From contig JBNGIQ010009361.1 in assembly GCA_049999765.1 (NCBI GenBank), forward strand, positions 133,957-197,956: a stretch of DNA of 64,000 bases. The letters run 5' to 3'. A program made the position numbers and the translations under genes. The notes beneath the pieces were generated by a model that worked only from the letters and a program-made list of their open reading frames with translations, ran no database searches and was not told the origin of the DNA. Numbering within the stretch: the stretch's first letter is position 1; every line of letters starts with the position of its first letter. This DNA comes from Phaeoceros laevis. Lineage: Eukaryota; Anthocerotophyta; Anthocerotopsida; Notothyladales. Of this stretch, positions 33,347 to 44,460 are shown piece by piece.

Positions 33347-35839
33347 TTACAAAATATTGTGGTGGGAGTCATAGATCATGGATGAAGTGCTGAAGGGCGG
33401 CCGAGCAAGGGCTTGTAGCTCTGAGTACTTCATCTCTGGCTGTGTGGTGGTGGTGCCTGCTAAGCGGGTACCATCTCCTGGCTCTGCTGATCCTGGCTGC
33501 GCGGGAACGCTTGTAGACTGTTGTTGCTGCGGCTGAGATTGTGGCTGAGGCTGTTGCTGCTGGAGGAACTCGGCTGCAGGTCTTCCAGTCTGGCCAGAAC
33601 CGACGGTCGAGTCTCCAGCCGTTCCGGATTCAGACAGTAGCATCTGGTTATTCTCCAGCTGGGTAGAGGAGATAGTCAAGGTAGAAGACCCAAAATGCGT
33701 CGATTGTTGCTCCCGATCGCTCTGAGCTGCTCGTATGCTCCCCAGCATCCACTGATCTGAGCCCCCCATGTCGGCTCTGGAGGTGATGGTGGAAGCCAGC
33801 AGGTTCTGGGAGTAGACTTGGGTTGCGCTGGGCGGGTCGTTGCTGCCTCCTGAAGCCTGTCCGTTCTTATCCGAAGCTTGCATTATGTGCTGCTGCAGGG
33901 TCAGGCCTGGCCTGGACAAGGACTGCCCTGACAAGTTATCAGTCGGTCTGGAGCCGATTGGTCTTAGCCATGGCACTCCAGGCTCAATACTGTTGTAAGT
34001 CTGGGACGACGTCTGCCGTCCTTGGCTTCCCAGAGCCAACCCACCACCTGCTGGGGCATCAAGAGGGTTAGATTCCAAATGAATTCTGCAAGGACACGAA
34101 GTCATCAGCTTCAGTCACTGGGCTGAAGCCGATTCATGATTGATGTACCTGGCAGCATGATTGATTGCATCCTCTCGTCTGACCGGCCATAAACAGGTGC
34201 AGAGCGATGCAAGCTGCCTGCGGAACCTATGATTCAACCAATCACTGTCATGTAAATGTGCAAACCTCTTGCTTAAAGATCAACAGATGCGAGGAATGAC
34301 CTCTTCAGAACCGCTTACCGTTCACTCTGTTGTCCTGATCTTCCACTTTGACCAGCGCCAGAGAATCTGCCGTGTTTGCAACACTGGTCGAAACTGTCGG
34401 CTGCGGTTTGCGTCGCCGTCTGTTGTGGTCCGCCAGACGCTTCCTGCAGCTTCTCTTCCCTTCATCAAATTCGGACAGCAGATGGAACCTGCAAGCGTGC
34501 AACACAAAATTGGTGAGCCGGAAGTGTTTGCAAAATCGTGCACGAGAAGCTGCGAGAAACTACTCATGCCCCGTGGAGTCCAGGAACTCGGTACTTTATG
34601 CAAGATGGATATCGGTAAAAAAAGACTTAAGAAAGCATGAGCTCGGCTGATGCGCAGAAAACAAAGAAGCAGGGCCCGTGAGAGAGGACACCAGCTGGCG
34701 AAAGACAACGAGTCCCACAACAAGACATGCATGAAACAAAACCAGAGACGAAGCGTGTGATGCAGAGCTAGGAAACTCCGAAAGAATTCCTCCACTTCCC
34801 GATGTGAAGTTCTCCAAATGATTCTCTTACGCAAGCTTCTCGGGCTGGGGTTCACCCTCATCCAATTTTTCAAGGAAGTCCTGCTGCAGCTCATTCTGTG
34901 CCTACATTCATGCAGCACTCGCACTCACACTCGCACAGAAATGCAGCACGTCAGATCAGCCAGGAAGCAGCCCAAAAGGAAGGGAGACAGAAGAACTGAC
35001 CTGCTGCATTGTTGACAAAACCGCTGGGTGTGGCCGGCGGCGATAACATTGGCAGCCTTGGAGTGCAATTCGCACACTTTGTGGCGCCGATGGTAGTGCT
35101 TAGCTTGGCTGAGATCTGCCTTGCATCCCTCAGCCTGGCACATGGGCACCTGGGACCCTGGAGAGTTGGCGCGATGACGCTTGTTCATGCGCCCTGCAGC
35201 AGTGTCCTCGGTGGCGAAGTACGTGCGCACACCGAGGTTGAGCCCAATTCTGGCATGCCCGATCTCACCCTGGGTCACCTCCTCTTGCTTGATGGTGGGC
35301 GTGAGGTGCACAGCTTTGTCCAGGTCCATCTGCCCGAAGAACCTCCGACGCTGCTGCTCGTAGGATCTCAGGTCGCCGTGGCCGCCGCTGGTTGCCGCCA
35401 GGCCTGGGATGCCAGAAGAGCCCAGAGTGCCCTGGTGGGAGGAGGAAGTAGGCAGGCTAGAGGAGGCGTCCATGCCTCCAAAGCTGCGGATACCAGCAGA
35501 GCTGAAGATCCCCAAGGGGTTCTGCGAGAAGTTGGGGGGGAAACCCGGGTTGGAGAGGATGGTGCTGTAGGCCCGCAAGTTGGAAGCCATGGAGCTGGCG
35601 GATATCTGCTGGGGCTTCCGCTGCTCCTCGCTCATATCTGCGCTACCTCCCGACGCCGGCCCGCTTTGGTGTTGTCCTCCCAGGATCATGGACTGGCTTT
35701 CCCAGTCCCACTCCAATCTGTTGCTGTGGTACTGCCCCCGTGTTTCCAGCCCAGTCACTGCTGCTGCTGCGCTGTCCCAGCTGTCTGTGCTCCAATTCGG
35801 GTCCCCCTGCTGCTCCGTGGAATTTGTGGACGGGTTCAT
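33347..35839 (-). CDS. SBP-box transcription factor lacking a miR156 site
   Basis: Proposed exons 35839-35001, 34488-34319, 34217-34184 and 34085-33347 give 593 aa. The SBP domain (about 234-310) is complete ([47 protein letters not shown]), with the intron at the same place as in the neighbour. Shared N-terminal motifs ([33 protein letters not shown]) mark it as a paralog. The 34-nt third exon is inferred because exon 2 ends in phase 1 and the last exon needs phase 2; this detail is uncertain. The C-terminal exon is Gln-rich (residues about 500-540) and lacks RALSLLS and its miR156 site. The reading frame is open upstream of the ATG after a possible acceptor (CTCTGCAG), so a leader exon is likely. 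Confidence 0.9.
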
Positions 35840-38800
35840 CCCATCCGCCGGAGGAAGATCAGAGAAAGTTTTGTTGTCCGGTGCACAGCTGCAGAGGAAA
35901 TCAGCTGTGAACTGGACCTCCTTCCGAAATCTGGTTGAGCTGACGCCCTTCGAACAGGAGCTGCTCTGACAACGAGTGAACCCACGGGCACAGGAATGTT
36001 CTCAGAAGAAGAGGATCCCAGGGCTCACATTTCCGAGCCTGGGAACAGGAAGAGAGGGAGCACAGCACTAGGGGCAGCGGCGGAAGGGGTGGAATGGAGA
36101 GGAGGACGAGAAGATGCAGCAAAAACAGATGGCCTGTGTAACTGCAAGGCCGGCGTCCCCGAGTAGTGTCTACGCTACAGCTAGAGCTGATCAATTCTGA
36201 AGTGGAAGCCTGAAGCGATCGCATGACCAGCTGATGTCAAGCCCCACTAGCATCCCCACAAGTAGCTACTTGCTACGTCTACACCTGAGGTGCTTTTCTT
36301 CTCTCAGAGCGAGGTCATGAACCACGCCTCCCTCCTCCTGGAAAGCACTGTCTTGTCTGGAGGTTCCCAATCTGAACGCACCCCTGCTGCTGCGCTCTAG
36401 GCGCGTCCCACTCTCTTCACCGCCAGGAAATGTGGACTGTGTGGATCAATGGCCGACAACGCCAACTCAAAAGTCCTGCCTGGGCTTCTCCTCCTGATAT
36501 TGGCGCCCAGTTCTCTTCTCGGCGAAGCCAGCAATGTGGAAAACAGCAAGGACAAGGGTGTGCACAAAATCAGTGCTCTCAGCCAGTCGGCTCGCTGAAC
36601 TTGACCAGTAAGCAGCTTGATCAAGGGACGGGAGAATGAGAAGTGCCTTCGTTCAGCTTTGTTACAAGGCCGTCTCTGAAGTGTAGGATTTGATGCCTCA
36701 AACCCCGGGCGCAGGCGGCAAGATGCTTGCCTGAACCAATATACTTCAGGCCTGCAAATCCCGGCGGGCAACAGGTCTACCTTGAGAGACCTAAGCAGCC
36801 GGCGAGGGAGTGTTCCTCGTTGCCGCCTCTCAATTCTCGCTCGCACCTCACAAACTCTTCAGCCCCAACCCGCCTTCCGACACCAGCGACGAGATCACTC
36901 GGACAGAGAGAGAAGTGTGGCACTCGGCATTGCGACACAGAGCAGCCCTGAGGCCCTACAGTAGGGAATGCAGCTACCGCCGACGACTCTCCCCTCGTCA
37001 AGCAATTGGGAGAAAACTCAGACAGGCGACAGTCGCTAGAGCCCGATAACCTACCAGGCTCTTCTCGGACGACCTTGGACAGCCTACTGGGAGCTATACC
37101 AGCATGACCAGGACCATACACACTTGCAATTACCCGACACTTGCAGCCACCGCAGCCACACCCTTGCACCTCCACCACGATACTTCCCCTCCAGCAACAA
37201 ATGCAGGTAAGACAGGAGGCTTCCAGCTCCTCCCCTAAGCCAAGCACAGGCCACGGCGGCACAGACAAAGCAAAATTCTGCTCACACCAATGACCCTACC
37301 GCACCAGCTCACAAATCCAGTTCCCCCTCTGCAAAATGCAGCCCCTGGCACCGCGCCCCGAACTCCTCACCGATCCACAACCTAACAGTCAAGCACCACG
37401 CCAATTTTCTCACCTCACTCCCACACCGGGTCACCCGCACCTCCCAAACCGTGCCCTGCAATCCCCAGGGACAAAACGCCTGCCCCACACCCTGTTTCCC
37501 AACCTCAGAAATACAATCCAAACCACGCAACCGTGGAAAATTCACCACGAAAGACGTCCTCACCCGACTCTGGACACCCGCAAGCAAGCCACACCCGCTG
37601 CAACACAAGCCTCACACGCAGGGCTCAGCTCAGCCACTCCCAAAGACCAAACCAAGGCTTTGCATTCACCAGGCTATTGCACTCGGCACGGAACAGGACA
37701 GACGAGGAGGAGGCACCCTCCCGATCAAGGCAAGCATGCGGGAGCCACGGAGCGAGGGGAAGGTGGACGAGAAACGGACAACGGCAGGAATCGAGCAAGT
37801 CAGCGGAGAAGAGGAAAATGGTAGAAGAGGGGACGAGAAAGCGGCGGCGGAGGGGGCAGGGAAGCCATGACCGAGAGCTGGATGCCTGGCTGGCTTCAGG
37901 AGATGAGCAGCAGAGGGCAAGCAGGAGGGTCTGGCGGGCGGAAGGAAGGAAGCGGGCGGGAGGAAGGAGGGAAGCGGGCCTGCGGAGAGAGAGACAGTGA
38001 GCCTAGTCTGCTACGACCGCTGGCCTGTGCCCCCGGCAATGCCGCAATACCGCAATAAACCAAATATGATAAAACATTTGCGGGCAGCTCTTCCGGGCAA
38101 TCGGGCAGCCCTCGCAAATTACCTAAGCCGCAGGTTCCAGCTACTCTTAGTTACCACCTGCTATTTTTGAATACCCTGATACATACATCATCGCGGCAGG
38201 GGCGGCTACTGTATCCGATCCAGTTTGACTTCAAAGCGTGAGAATAAGGCTGGAGGCGGTATGTAGGGCCGCCTACGTGGCACACGCCGTCCAGTTGCGG
38301 AGCTTCTCCGCTCGACGCGTGGCGTTTGGGCTACCTCACTGGTACCTATTGGTATGTTATACATTGCATTTACATTCCCCCCAGTAAACAACGTTGGATA
38401 TTATTCCCCATTTTTTCCCGAAACTCAGGCTAATTGACAATAAACGACTATGCAAATTGTGTCAGCTAGTAGATTCATCAGTATAAGTGGACCAATCTTT
38501 ATGGTCTTCCAATCTTTGTGGTCTTCCAAACCATTATTGGCTTCAAAATATGATATGAGGTCCTCCCTTTGCTACTTGTAGACATGGTTTCATAGCACCT
38601 CAGGGTCCTCACCTACACACGCACAAGTAGGTTACTTATATGCATTGCATGGGTTGGCCTTTTTTATCATATAGTTGGACAAAATGGTTAGTGTGAGTAA
38701 AGTATAACCATTCCAACTTGTCAATGGCTAAGCCTTTTCATCAACTCATTGGGGAAAATGGTTAGTGTGGTAAAGCATAATCATTCCCCTTGTCAATGAA

Positions 38801-38958
38801 CACCTCTTCCTATTTTAGTTATATGACTTGCGGGTTTCATAGAAACCTATGAAACTCATAAAATTATAAAACTTACAAAATTAATGTCTTGCTACTCAAG
38901 GACTTTACCTAGTGTTCCCTTCCGAGGTTGTCCTATAAATCTTGCAAAAGTGTTACTC
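35840..38958. other. 5' flank of the SBP-box gene, then AT-rich non-coding DNA
   Basis: The first ~2.3 kb is GC-rich and should contain leader exons and promoter of the - strand SBP gene. Open frames here are short and lack domains. From about 38.2 kb the sequence turns AT-rich. Confidence 0.5.
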
Positions 38959-39285
38959 TTATTTGTGAAAGTTGAAAGGTAAAACTTATTCTCACCAATC
39001 AAAATTGCTCCTATGCCCTAGGAAAGTAGAAAGTGCTACAAAGGCCCAATATAAGTTGCAATAGGCCCCATGAGAAGTTATTTGTGAAAGTTGAAAGGTA
39101 AAACTTATTCTCACCAATCAAAATTGCTCCTATGCCCTANNNNNNNNNNNNNNNNNNNNNNNNNNNNNNNNNNNNNNNNNNNNNNNNNNNNNNNNNNNNN
39201 NNNNNNNNNNNNNNNNNNNNNNNNNNNNNNNNNNNNNNNGCCCAATATAAGTTGCAATAGGCCCAATGAGAAGTTGGAAGTGGCC
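38959..39285. repeat. Tandem duplication, ~119-bp period, broken by a 100-N gap
   Basis: The stretch starting TTATTTGTGAAAGTTGAAAG at 38959 returns at 39078. After the gap (39140-39239) its second half (CCCAATATAAGTTGCAATAG) returns. The gap probably reflects unresolved extra copies. Confidence 0.85.
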
Positions 39286-39845
39286 CAAAGGCTCACACAA
39301 TGCGTAAGGCTCACTAAATAAATATCCAAAGAAAAGAACATAAGAAAGAAGCTAAACAAGAGAAAATATCATAGTTTTGTTTCATAAAACCAGACAATGA
39401 TTTTCCTGTGTCTAATCTAAGTACCTTAATTCTATATGCTCCAACATATTGAAAATCTATAAGCTATTTCATAATTATTAATAGCCTTAAACGCTTGTCA
39501 TAAGACTCACAACACTCTCCCAGCAAGAAAATAGAGAACTAGAGCATCAAAAACTACAAATACAACATATGTTTGCATTGTGGATTGCAAAAGAGATTCA
39601 TATGAGCAATCAAAGAACTAGCTACCACTTTTATTGTGGATCACTCTTCATAATGTAGTATTTGTTGGTGAAATATACAAACTACTTAGTCAGTTTCAAA
39701 ACCTTATCTAAGCAATATGAAGCCAAAGCAACATATGTGATATGAATCACAATTCCTTCGCATGTGGACTTTCCATTCAAATAAAACAACATCGAGTAGA
39801 GCACTCGAGCAGTGTAATATCACTTTGCCAAAAGCGTCCTGGCTT

Positions 39846-40110
39846 GACAATCTTAAGCATGGTATCTTTACAACCATGAGATCGACACAAATTGAGTCCC
39901 ATCATTGTGCAAAAGGCATCGCGGCTTGACAACCTCGAGGATGGTATCTTCACAACCTTGGGATGGATACAAATCGGATCCCATGCAGTGAGAGAGCCCT
40001 ATTGAAGGAAATGTAATCGACAACCTCGAGGATGGTATCTTCACAACCTTGGGATGGATACAAATCGGATCCTATGCAGTGAGAGAGCCCTATTGAAGGA
40101 AACGTAATCG
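39846..40110. repeat. Tandem repeat, 91-bp unit, two near-identical copies plus a diverged one
   Basis: Units starting GACAACCTCGAGGATGGTAT at 39928 and 40019 are nearly identical. An older copy (GACAATCTTAAGCATGGTAT) starts at 39846. Function unknown. Confidence 0.85.
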
Positions 40111-41814
40111 GGCACAAATCTTTGTCGCAATCATCGAATAACTCTCATGTACATGTCATCTTTTCGACGATAGTTGTATCTTTGGCGCGATCTGTAAAAA
40201 GGACATGACATTATTGGAACCTAAAAGGACATGATATTATGGTTGGGAGGATGGAAGGGGCACAGTTTCTCTCTCTCCCGCCTTTGCTTTCTATCTCAAA
40301 AGGCTAGGAGCTCGCTCACTCATCAACTCGCGGTGGATTTGCTCCCACACTTGTTTGTCATACTTTTTTTTTTTGACTTTTCAATGCCACATACAACCAA
40401 TCCAAAGACACACATGAAGCTTGGGAACATCTCTTTGGCACCAACCACCCATGCACCCTTTAGTGCACACTCCAAAGGACCATGGACATGATATATCCTC
40501 CTTTTTTTCCAAATACCAAATTCACTCTATTCCTTACAACCCTCTTCATTTCCCACAACATCCAAACAAAACAAAGCCAATCCCACACCCCACCACCACA
40601 GGAGCACTCCAACATGGTTGAAAACCAAAGATTCAACAGATCCAAGGTCCTGCCAAGTACAAATTCCATACAAACTGCCAACAGCGGCAGCAGAAACACC
40701 ACCACCCACTCTCCTTTGAAATAGCATCATCCTAAGCCTGCAGCCTGCGGCTCGTGCTGAGCAGTGCCCGTGCCATATCCAACATTTGGCAAGGTAGCGA
40801 GTGGCAGCAAGCACACTAAGGCAATATCTACGCATACACAAAGCCAGGTCTACTGTGCCTGTATCCAGCCAGGCGGATACAACAGCCGGCGGGGTTTAGT
40901 TTAAGTTGGGTGCACAGTGTTGCTCCTACCACCAGCTTTTGTCTTATGCCTGGGGCAATGATTAAATCCGGTGGTGCTGGCGGTCAGAGCTGCCTCCTTC
41001 CCATCGAAACGCGAGCAACATTAATTTAAGGCAGAAAATGAAGGGAACCAACACGCACATGCCCTCCCTGGGAAGGCTCGACTAATTAGCAAGCAGAATG
41101 TGACGAGACGCAAGCGTAGCTGGTGGGGCCCGCCTCCCCCCGAGCGGCCTCCACTCACTCACTGCTCCCCATTGAGTCACGTAACCACCACTCACTTGCT
41201 CAAACCCCACAAGTAAATACCACTTAACGACGGAACCCTAATATACGGTAATGGCTACCACCATCGATGCGAGCCCACGTACGTACAGGCGTTCGTAGAC
41301 GGTGACAGGGACACAAACATACCAACACCACCGCATGCGCCAGCCCGACGCAATGATCTGCGTCGCGGTACCTACCACGACACGCCTCAATCGTCGCTGT
41401 TGCCACCCTATATCCGTTGCCCGTCGCGTACAATACACACCGCTGCAATACAATACAATACCAGGCACAGGCACCCCCCATCCGTAGGTCGTATGGTGTG
41501 TGCTCGATGGGTCTCGATTGCACACACACAGAGGGGCACAGGCACACACAGGTGCTGTCCTCCATTGTGGTACCTTACATGCCATGGAATGGATCTATCT
41601 AGGCTGCCCTGGGCTTACCAGTTCCGTGTAACGGATACCGGACCAGACCCCTTCCTTCCCAGGACGGGAACCAGTTCCAAGAACCAAGGAGAAATGGCCG
41701 TATTCTTGGCCTTGCAAGCCAAGACCGGACCGTATACAGTCTCCACAGACCCTAGCCTACCCTAAGTACACTACACGCACTACACACGCTTTCATTGCCA
41801 ACCGGCATGATGTG

Positions 41815-41894
41815 CCCGAGACGGATTCGAACCCGCGACGGCGCGCCCGCCACCGCAGCGCCTTTGCCAACCGCACTACCGCCTCCGTCAACGT
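41815..41894 (-). repeat. tRNA-like fragment with Pol III B box
   Basis: The - strand contains GCGGGTTCGAATCCGTCTCG, a perfect B box (GGTTCGAATCC), preceded by a tRNA-like D-arm/anticodon region. The T stem has mismatches and no clean acceptor stem forms, so it is a pseudo-tRNA or the head of a SINE rather than a working tRNA. Confidence 0.45.
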
Positions 41895-42750
41895 TACGCG
41901 GAGAATGGTAAAAGCCTTCTTCCCCCGGGACGGACCGGACCGTTTAGAGTGGTATCCGGGTATCCAGACCGGCCACATCTATACCCCTTACATACAAACA
42001 TGCAGCATACGGTACGAGCCTCCATACGTTAATGTACCTGGTCAGGAGGTGGTTGGGTTGGGGTAGGCGCTCTCGTGTTCAGGGGGAATGGGGGCGTACC
42101 GGGCCGGCTGATCCGTCCCCTTCAACCGGGCTGGGCTGCAGGCAGGCCCGGGGCCACTGTACCGTCCAGCGTTTAGTGTTTGAGGGGCAAGTAGACTAGA
42201 CCAGCCAGTAGAATGCGAGTACCGTAGTCGTACTTACACAAGCTGTTTGTGTCTGGCTGACCACCGGAGAGCGAGTGAGTGAGTGCTCTCTTCTAGTTGA
42301 AGGCAGGAGCAGGGTTGTTGTACAACACAAGCATGGAATGGAAAGGGCATATATGATCGCTCTCGTTTGCTCGTTGTTTGTTGGCAATTAGGGCAAGGAC
42401 TCGAGATTCTGGCAGGTGGGTTTTTGTGGGTTTAGGGCCACCACAAACAACCAAAAAACCACCAAGATTCTCGAGCACAAGGTGAGATTAGTAGGTGGGT
42501 GGGATTAGTCGGTTCATTAGGGTCGCATTACCGCATTATGAGATTAGCGCTCACTTCTACGAGTTACGTTTGGTTCTCAAGCAAAAGGGATTTTTTTTTT
42601 CCGGGGTGAATGAGATTGGGGGTAACGACAAAATGATTGCAAGTTGATAGTTGCCAGCCAGAGGAAGAGGTTTTTGCGTTTATCATATTGGAGTGGCTGC
42701 TTTTTTCTGACGGAGGGAGGACTTTGGTTGAAATGGGGCTAGTGAATCCC

Positions 42751-42774
42751 CAGGTTTCCCGAAAGGGAAGCCTG
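42751..42774. other. Short hairpin with GAAA tetraloop
   Basis: Arms 42751-42760 (CAGGTTTCCC) and 42765-42774 (GGGAAGCCTG) pair over 10 bp with one G-U, closing a GAAA loop. No U-run follows. Role unknown. Confidence 0.4.
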
Positions 42775-43932
42775 AAACGGGCTTGTCGTTGTGTGCGACA
42801 GCGAGGACGGGCATCAACCCTGCAATTCCGCGCTTCAATGATGTGTCGTTTGGCACACGCTGAAACAATTGTTTTGCATCTGCTGATCATGGGATTATCA
42901 CTACTAGTCTAGTGGGACGGGACTGGACCGCACTGGGCTCTGGGAGTGAGCGTCGTCCAAACCGTGATACATGTGGACCATCAGTGGGCAGGAACAGGCC
43001 GATCGTGAAACCAGCGAGCCCGCCCCCATTTAATGCCGCCAATCATGTCTTTTTGCGAGCTGGAGTGGTCAAAGTAGGTGCCTGACCCCGCTTGATGTGA
43101 GATCTAGCGCTAGCTAGCAGCAACTGGGCCTGTTTGAGGTACCCAAATCCAGAGCCCCCCCTCCTGCCCTGCACCAACCCTAGGCTAACATGAGTGGGTG
43201 AGTGAGTGGGTTAGGGTTAGCTGGCTTGATTAATGAAACTCTTGCAAGCAGCCAAGTGAGCCAACCGGCAATGGGCAATGGGATGGTGCACTTGTTGCCC
43301 TCATTTGATGGGAGCACTCGTGCCTCCTTGCCTGCCTGCAGCACTTGGGTACATACACACACGGCAGGGGCAGGCAGGCAGTGTAATGGCCCTCCGTCCT
43401 GTCTTATCCGATGGGTCACGAGACTTACGGATTGTGGTGCAAATTCTGGCATGTGGGTTTTTGTGGGTTCCTGCACAGGCTCAGAACGAGATATTATTAA
43501 GAATTAGGGTTTGGGCGGAGGGAATTAGGGTTTGGTTGGGGGATGCTACGCGACAATGGCGACAATCGGAATGAGTAAAGAGGAGTATAATAATGCGCGT
43601 AGGTAACAGAGTACTAGAGGCATGTGAGAAGTTGGCAAGCGAGCGAGCGGGCGCCCTAATTGGCGGTACTTAGCCCTACGGCCGGGCCTTAACTGGAGCG
43701 AAAGGAACGGGTACCTACCATCCAGTCAACCGCAGTAAAGCCCCTCCGAATTGACTCCAGTAAATGGGGTGGGTTGAAAGCGAGACCAATGTTTTTCCGT
43801 TGCCAGCAGCATCAGGTGCGAGCAGCGGAGGTGGTGGTGGTGCTGTTGTGTGTCCTCTTGTCTACTCATGAGCAGTTGCAGTTGGGATTTGGGACCCCGC
43901 CCATGTGAGCCTCCGCCCACTCCACCTCACCT

Positions 43933-44047
43933 GCAACGTTTCTCCCGACACCGTTTGATTCCCTCTCCCATCTGAGTAGGGGCGTGGCAAACGTTTCTCC
44001 CACAGCTGAATACTCGGTGTACTACGGTCGGGAGAAACGTTTCTCCC
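43933..44047. promoter_or_regulatory. Cluster of AACGTTTCTCCC motifs with an 18-bp perfect palindrome
   Basis: AACGTTTCTCCC occurs near 43933, 43990 and 44036, the last two followed by ACAGCTG. The third is part of the perfect palindrome GGGAGAAACGTTTCTCCC at 44030-44047. A dimeric transcription factor could read such a site; a TATA box lies 250 bp to the right. Confidence 0.4.
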
Positions 44048-44295
44048 ACAGCTGGGAGGGGTATAGTCGATTATCAATATGGAATGGCTGGCTGGTGTGA
44101 CGGAGGCTCTTTCAGCTGGCCCACGTTGGCTCATGGTAGGCTGGGGCTGTTGCATGGCCCATAAATGGGGCAGATTCCAGTTTACATGGGGTTGGAGCTG
44201 GGTAACATGGCCATCAATGCGGCATCTTAAATCGGCCCATAATGGCCCGCGCCATTATTAACCGCCTGCCCCCCTCTGCAATCATCACCCAACCA

Positions 44296-44460
44296 TATAT
44301 ACCAACACTCTCACGCTCCCTCCCATGCTTCCAGGCCATCCCATCCCTTTCCCTTCTTCTCTTCCATGCAGCACCAAACCAAACCAATATGATTCCCTGG
44401 TCGTTCCTTTGAGGAATGCAATGGAGCCATGCAAGGCATGAGGGGGCAAAGGGAATCATT
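44296..44460 (+). ncRNA. TATA box followed by an imperfect hairpin; possible small-RNA gene
   Basis: TATATA at 44296-44301 is followed about 90 bp later by an imperfect fold-back. TGATTCCCT (44390-44398) pairs fully with AGGGAATCA (44450-44458), then an internal loop, then TTCCTT with GGGGAG-type wobble pairs. The spacing would suit a MIRNA gene, but the stem is poorer than usual and matches no miRNA I know. Treat as a weak candidate. Confidence 0.2.

Larger units (their letters stand above)
40111..44295. other. Long non-coding stretch
   Basis: No protein gene seen. Holds a tRNA-like fragment (41821-41890), a short tetraloop hairpin (42751-42774), a cluster of AACGTTTCTCCC motifs (43933-44047), and a related ~20-bp sequence seen twice (GTGGGTTTTTGTGGGTT near 42416 and 43453). 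Open frames are short and without domains. Confidence 0.5.

Noticed and set aside
35009-35938. 309-codon + strand frame
   Set aside because: Antisense shadow of SBP-box exon 1, caused by its GC-rich codon usage.
37336-38000. Three overlapping + strand frames of 139-162 codons
   Set aside because: Low-complexity, Arg/Pro/Gln-rich, no domain; position fits promoter/leader DNA of the - strand SBP-box gene.
41815-41894. Functional tRNA gene
   Set aside because: B box is perfect but T stem has mismatches and no 7-bp acceptor stem forms; kept only as a tRNA-like fragment.
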